Shown: positions 20,958 to 21,279 of the stretch, piece after piece
Numbering within the stretch: position 1 is the stretch's first letter
How the letters are laid out: the number at the start of each line of letters is the position of its first letter
NCBI GenBank assembly: GCA_016650185.1
Contig: JAENWE010000034.1
Span: forward strand, 1 to 21,279
Reading direction: 5' to 3'
Origin: Vicinamibacteria bacterium
GTDB lineage: Bacteria > Acidobacteriota > Vicinamibacteria > Fen-336 > JAGNNV01
DNA: 21,279 nucleotides
Translations under genes and position numbers: made by a program
Notes under the pieces: generated by a model
Databases searched by the model: none
Seen by the model: the letters and a program-made list of their open reading frames with translations, nothing else
Told to the model about the DNA's origin: nothing

Positions 20958-21279
20958 TCAGCGCGCCTTGTGCGGGTCCCTCTCGCCCGCCTCTATGGAG
21001 GCACGGAGACGGTTCGCGGGCGGTGGGAGCGGGCAAGTGGCGTAGTCGGTAAAGGCGCAGGGGGGCGAATAGGCGCGGTTGAAATCGAGGATGACCCCGC
21101 CGTCCTTGTCCGGCAGTTCGCTGTAAACAAAGCGGCCTGCTCCATAGGTGGTCTTCCCCGACGTCTCATCTTTGAAGATGTAGAACAACTCGCTTTGGTC
21201 CGGCGTCTCGAAAACCGGAGTGAGTTGCAGCGCCTTTCCATTCAACTTGAAGTGGATCACGCCCGGACTGAGGAAATCA
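20958..21279 (-). CDS. DUF1684 family protein, C-terminal part (cut by window edge)
   Basis: Only the last ~107 residues are inside the window, and the frame stays open to the edge. They match the DUF1684 C-terminus: FYIFKDETSGKTTYGAGRF, then DGGVILDFNRAYSPPCAFT and DYATCPLPPPANRL. The family is roughly 170-300 aa, so more than half is likely outside. Its molecular function is not established. A GTG at 21260 could be read as a start, but the residues before it (FLSPG) continue the family pattern, so this is truncation by the window and not a short gene. It lies upstream of rlmN on the same strand. Confidence 0.9.
   Translation of the reverse strand, partial: DFLSPGVIHFKLNGKALQLTPVFETPDQSELFYIFKDETSGKTTYGAGRFVYSELPDKDGGVILDFNRAYSPPCAFTDYATCPLPPPANRLRASIEAGERDPHKAR

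Overview
This is a 21.3 kb, high-GC bacterial window that is almost wholly coding, with short intergenic gaps. It most resembles Acidobacteriota. The pointers are a secreted VWA protein with the layout of the 'VWFA-related Acidobacterial domain' family, a Ser/Thr kinase fused to a TonB-type C-terminal domain, a secreted S9 peptidase of the kind common in that phylum, and a small protein resembling hypothetical proteins I recall from there. This placement is inferred from gene content; no rRNA or tRNA was seen.

Region 1 (1-5856, minus strand) is one tightly packed operon read right to left: Ser/Thr kinase with TonB-like C-terminus, FHA + two zinc ribbons + RDD membrane protein, signal peptidase I (lepB), carA, and carB (cut by the window edge). 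Spacings run from 1 bp to 4-bp GTGA overlaps, so phospho-signalling, protein export and carbamoyl-phosphate synthesis probably share a transcript. Region 2 (5968-9440, minus) is a GH63-like glycosidase coupled by a GTGA overlap to exodeoxyribonuclease III. Region 3 (9505-12469, plus) starts divergently from region 2. It holds a PLP aminotransferase, a single-domain rhodanese, a perfect 20-bp palindrome right after the rhodanese stop, and a Tat-exported monomeric-sarcosine-oxidase-like flavoprotein. A YhhN/TMEM86 lysoplasmalogenase-like membrane protein (12521-13129, minus) converges on it.

Region 4 (13178-19293, minus) reads right to left: secreted S9 prolyl oligopeptidase-family peptidase, a 145-aa protein of unknown function, an unrecognised 225-aa Cys/His-rich protein, a Rieske ferredoxin, and the secreted VWA protein, which overlaps the Rieske gene by 4 bp. 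The Cys/His-rich protein next to the Rieske ferredoxin is the best candidate for something undescribed. Region 5 (19294-21279) holds a TPR-like reading frame on the plus strand with good coding signal but no normal start codon (broken gene or undetected frameshift), then rlmN and the C-terminal part of a DUF1684 protein on the minus strand.

I saw no CRISPR array, insertion sequence, prophage, tRNA or rRNA. The window reads as ordinary chromosome with a few unusual fusions and orphan proteins, not as a mobile island.
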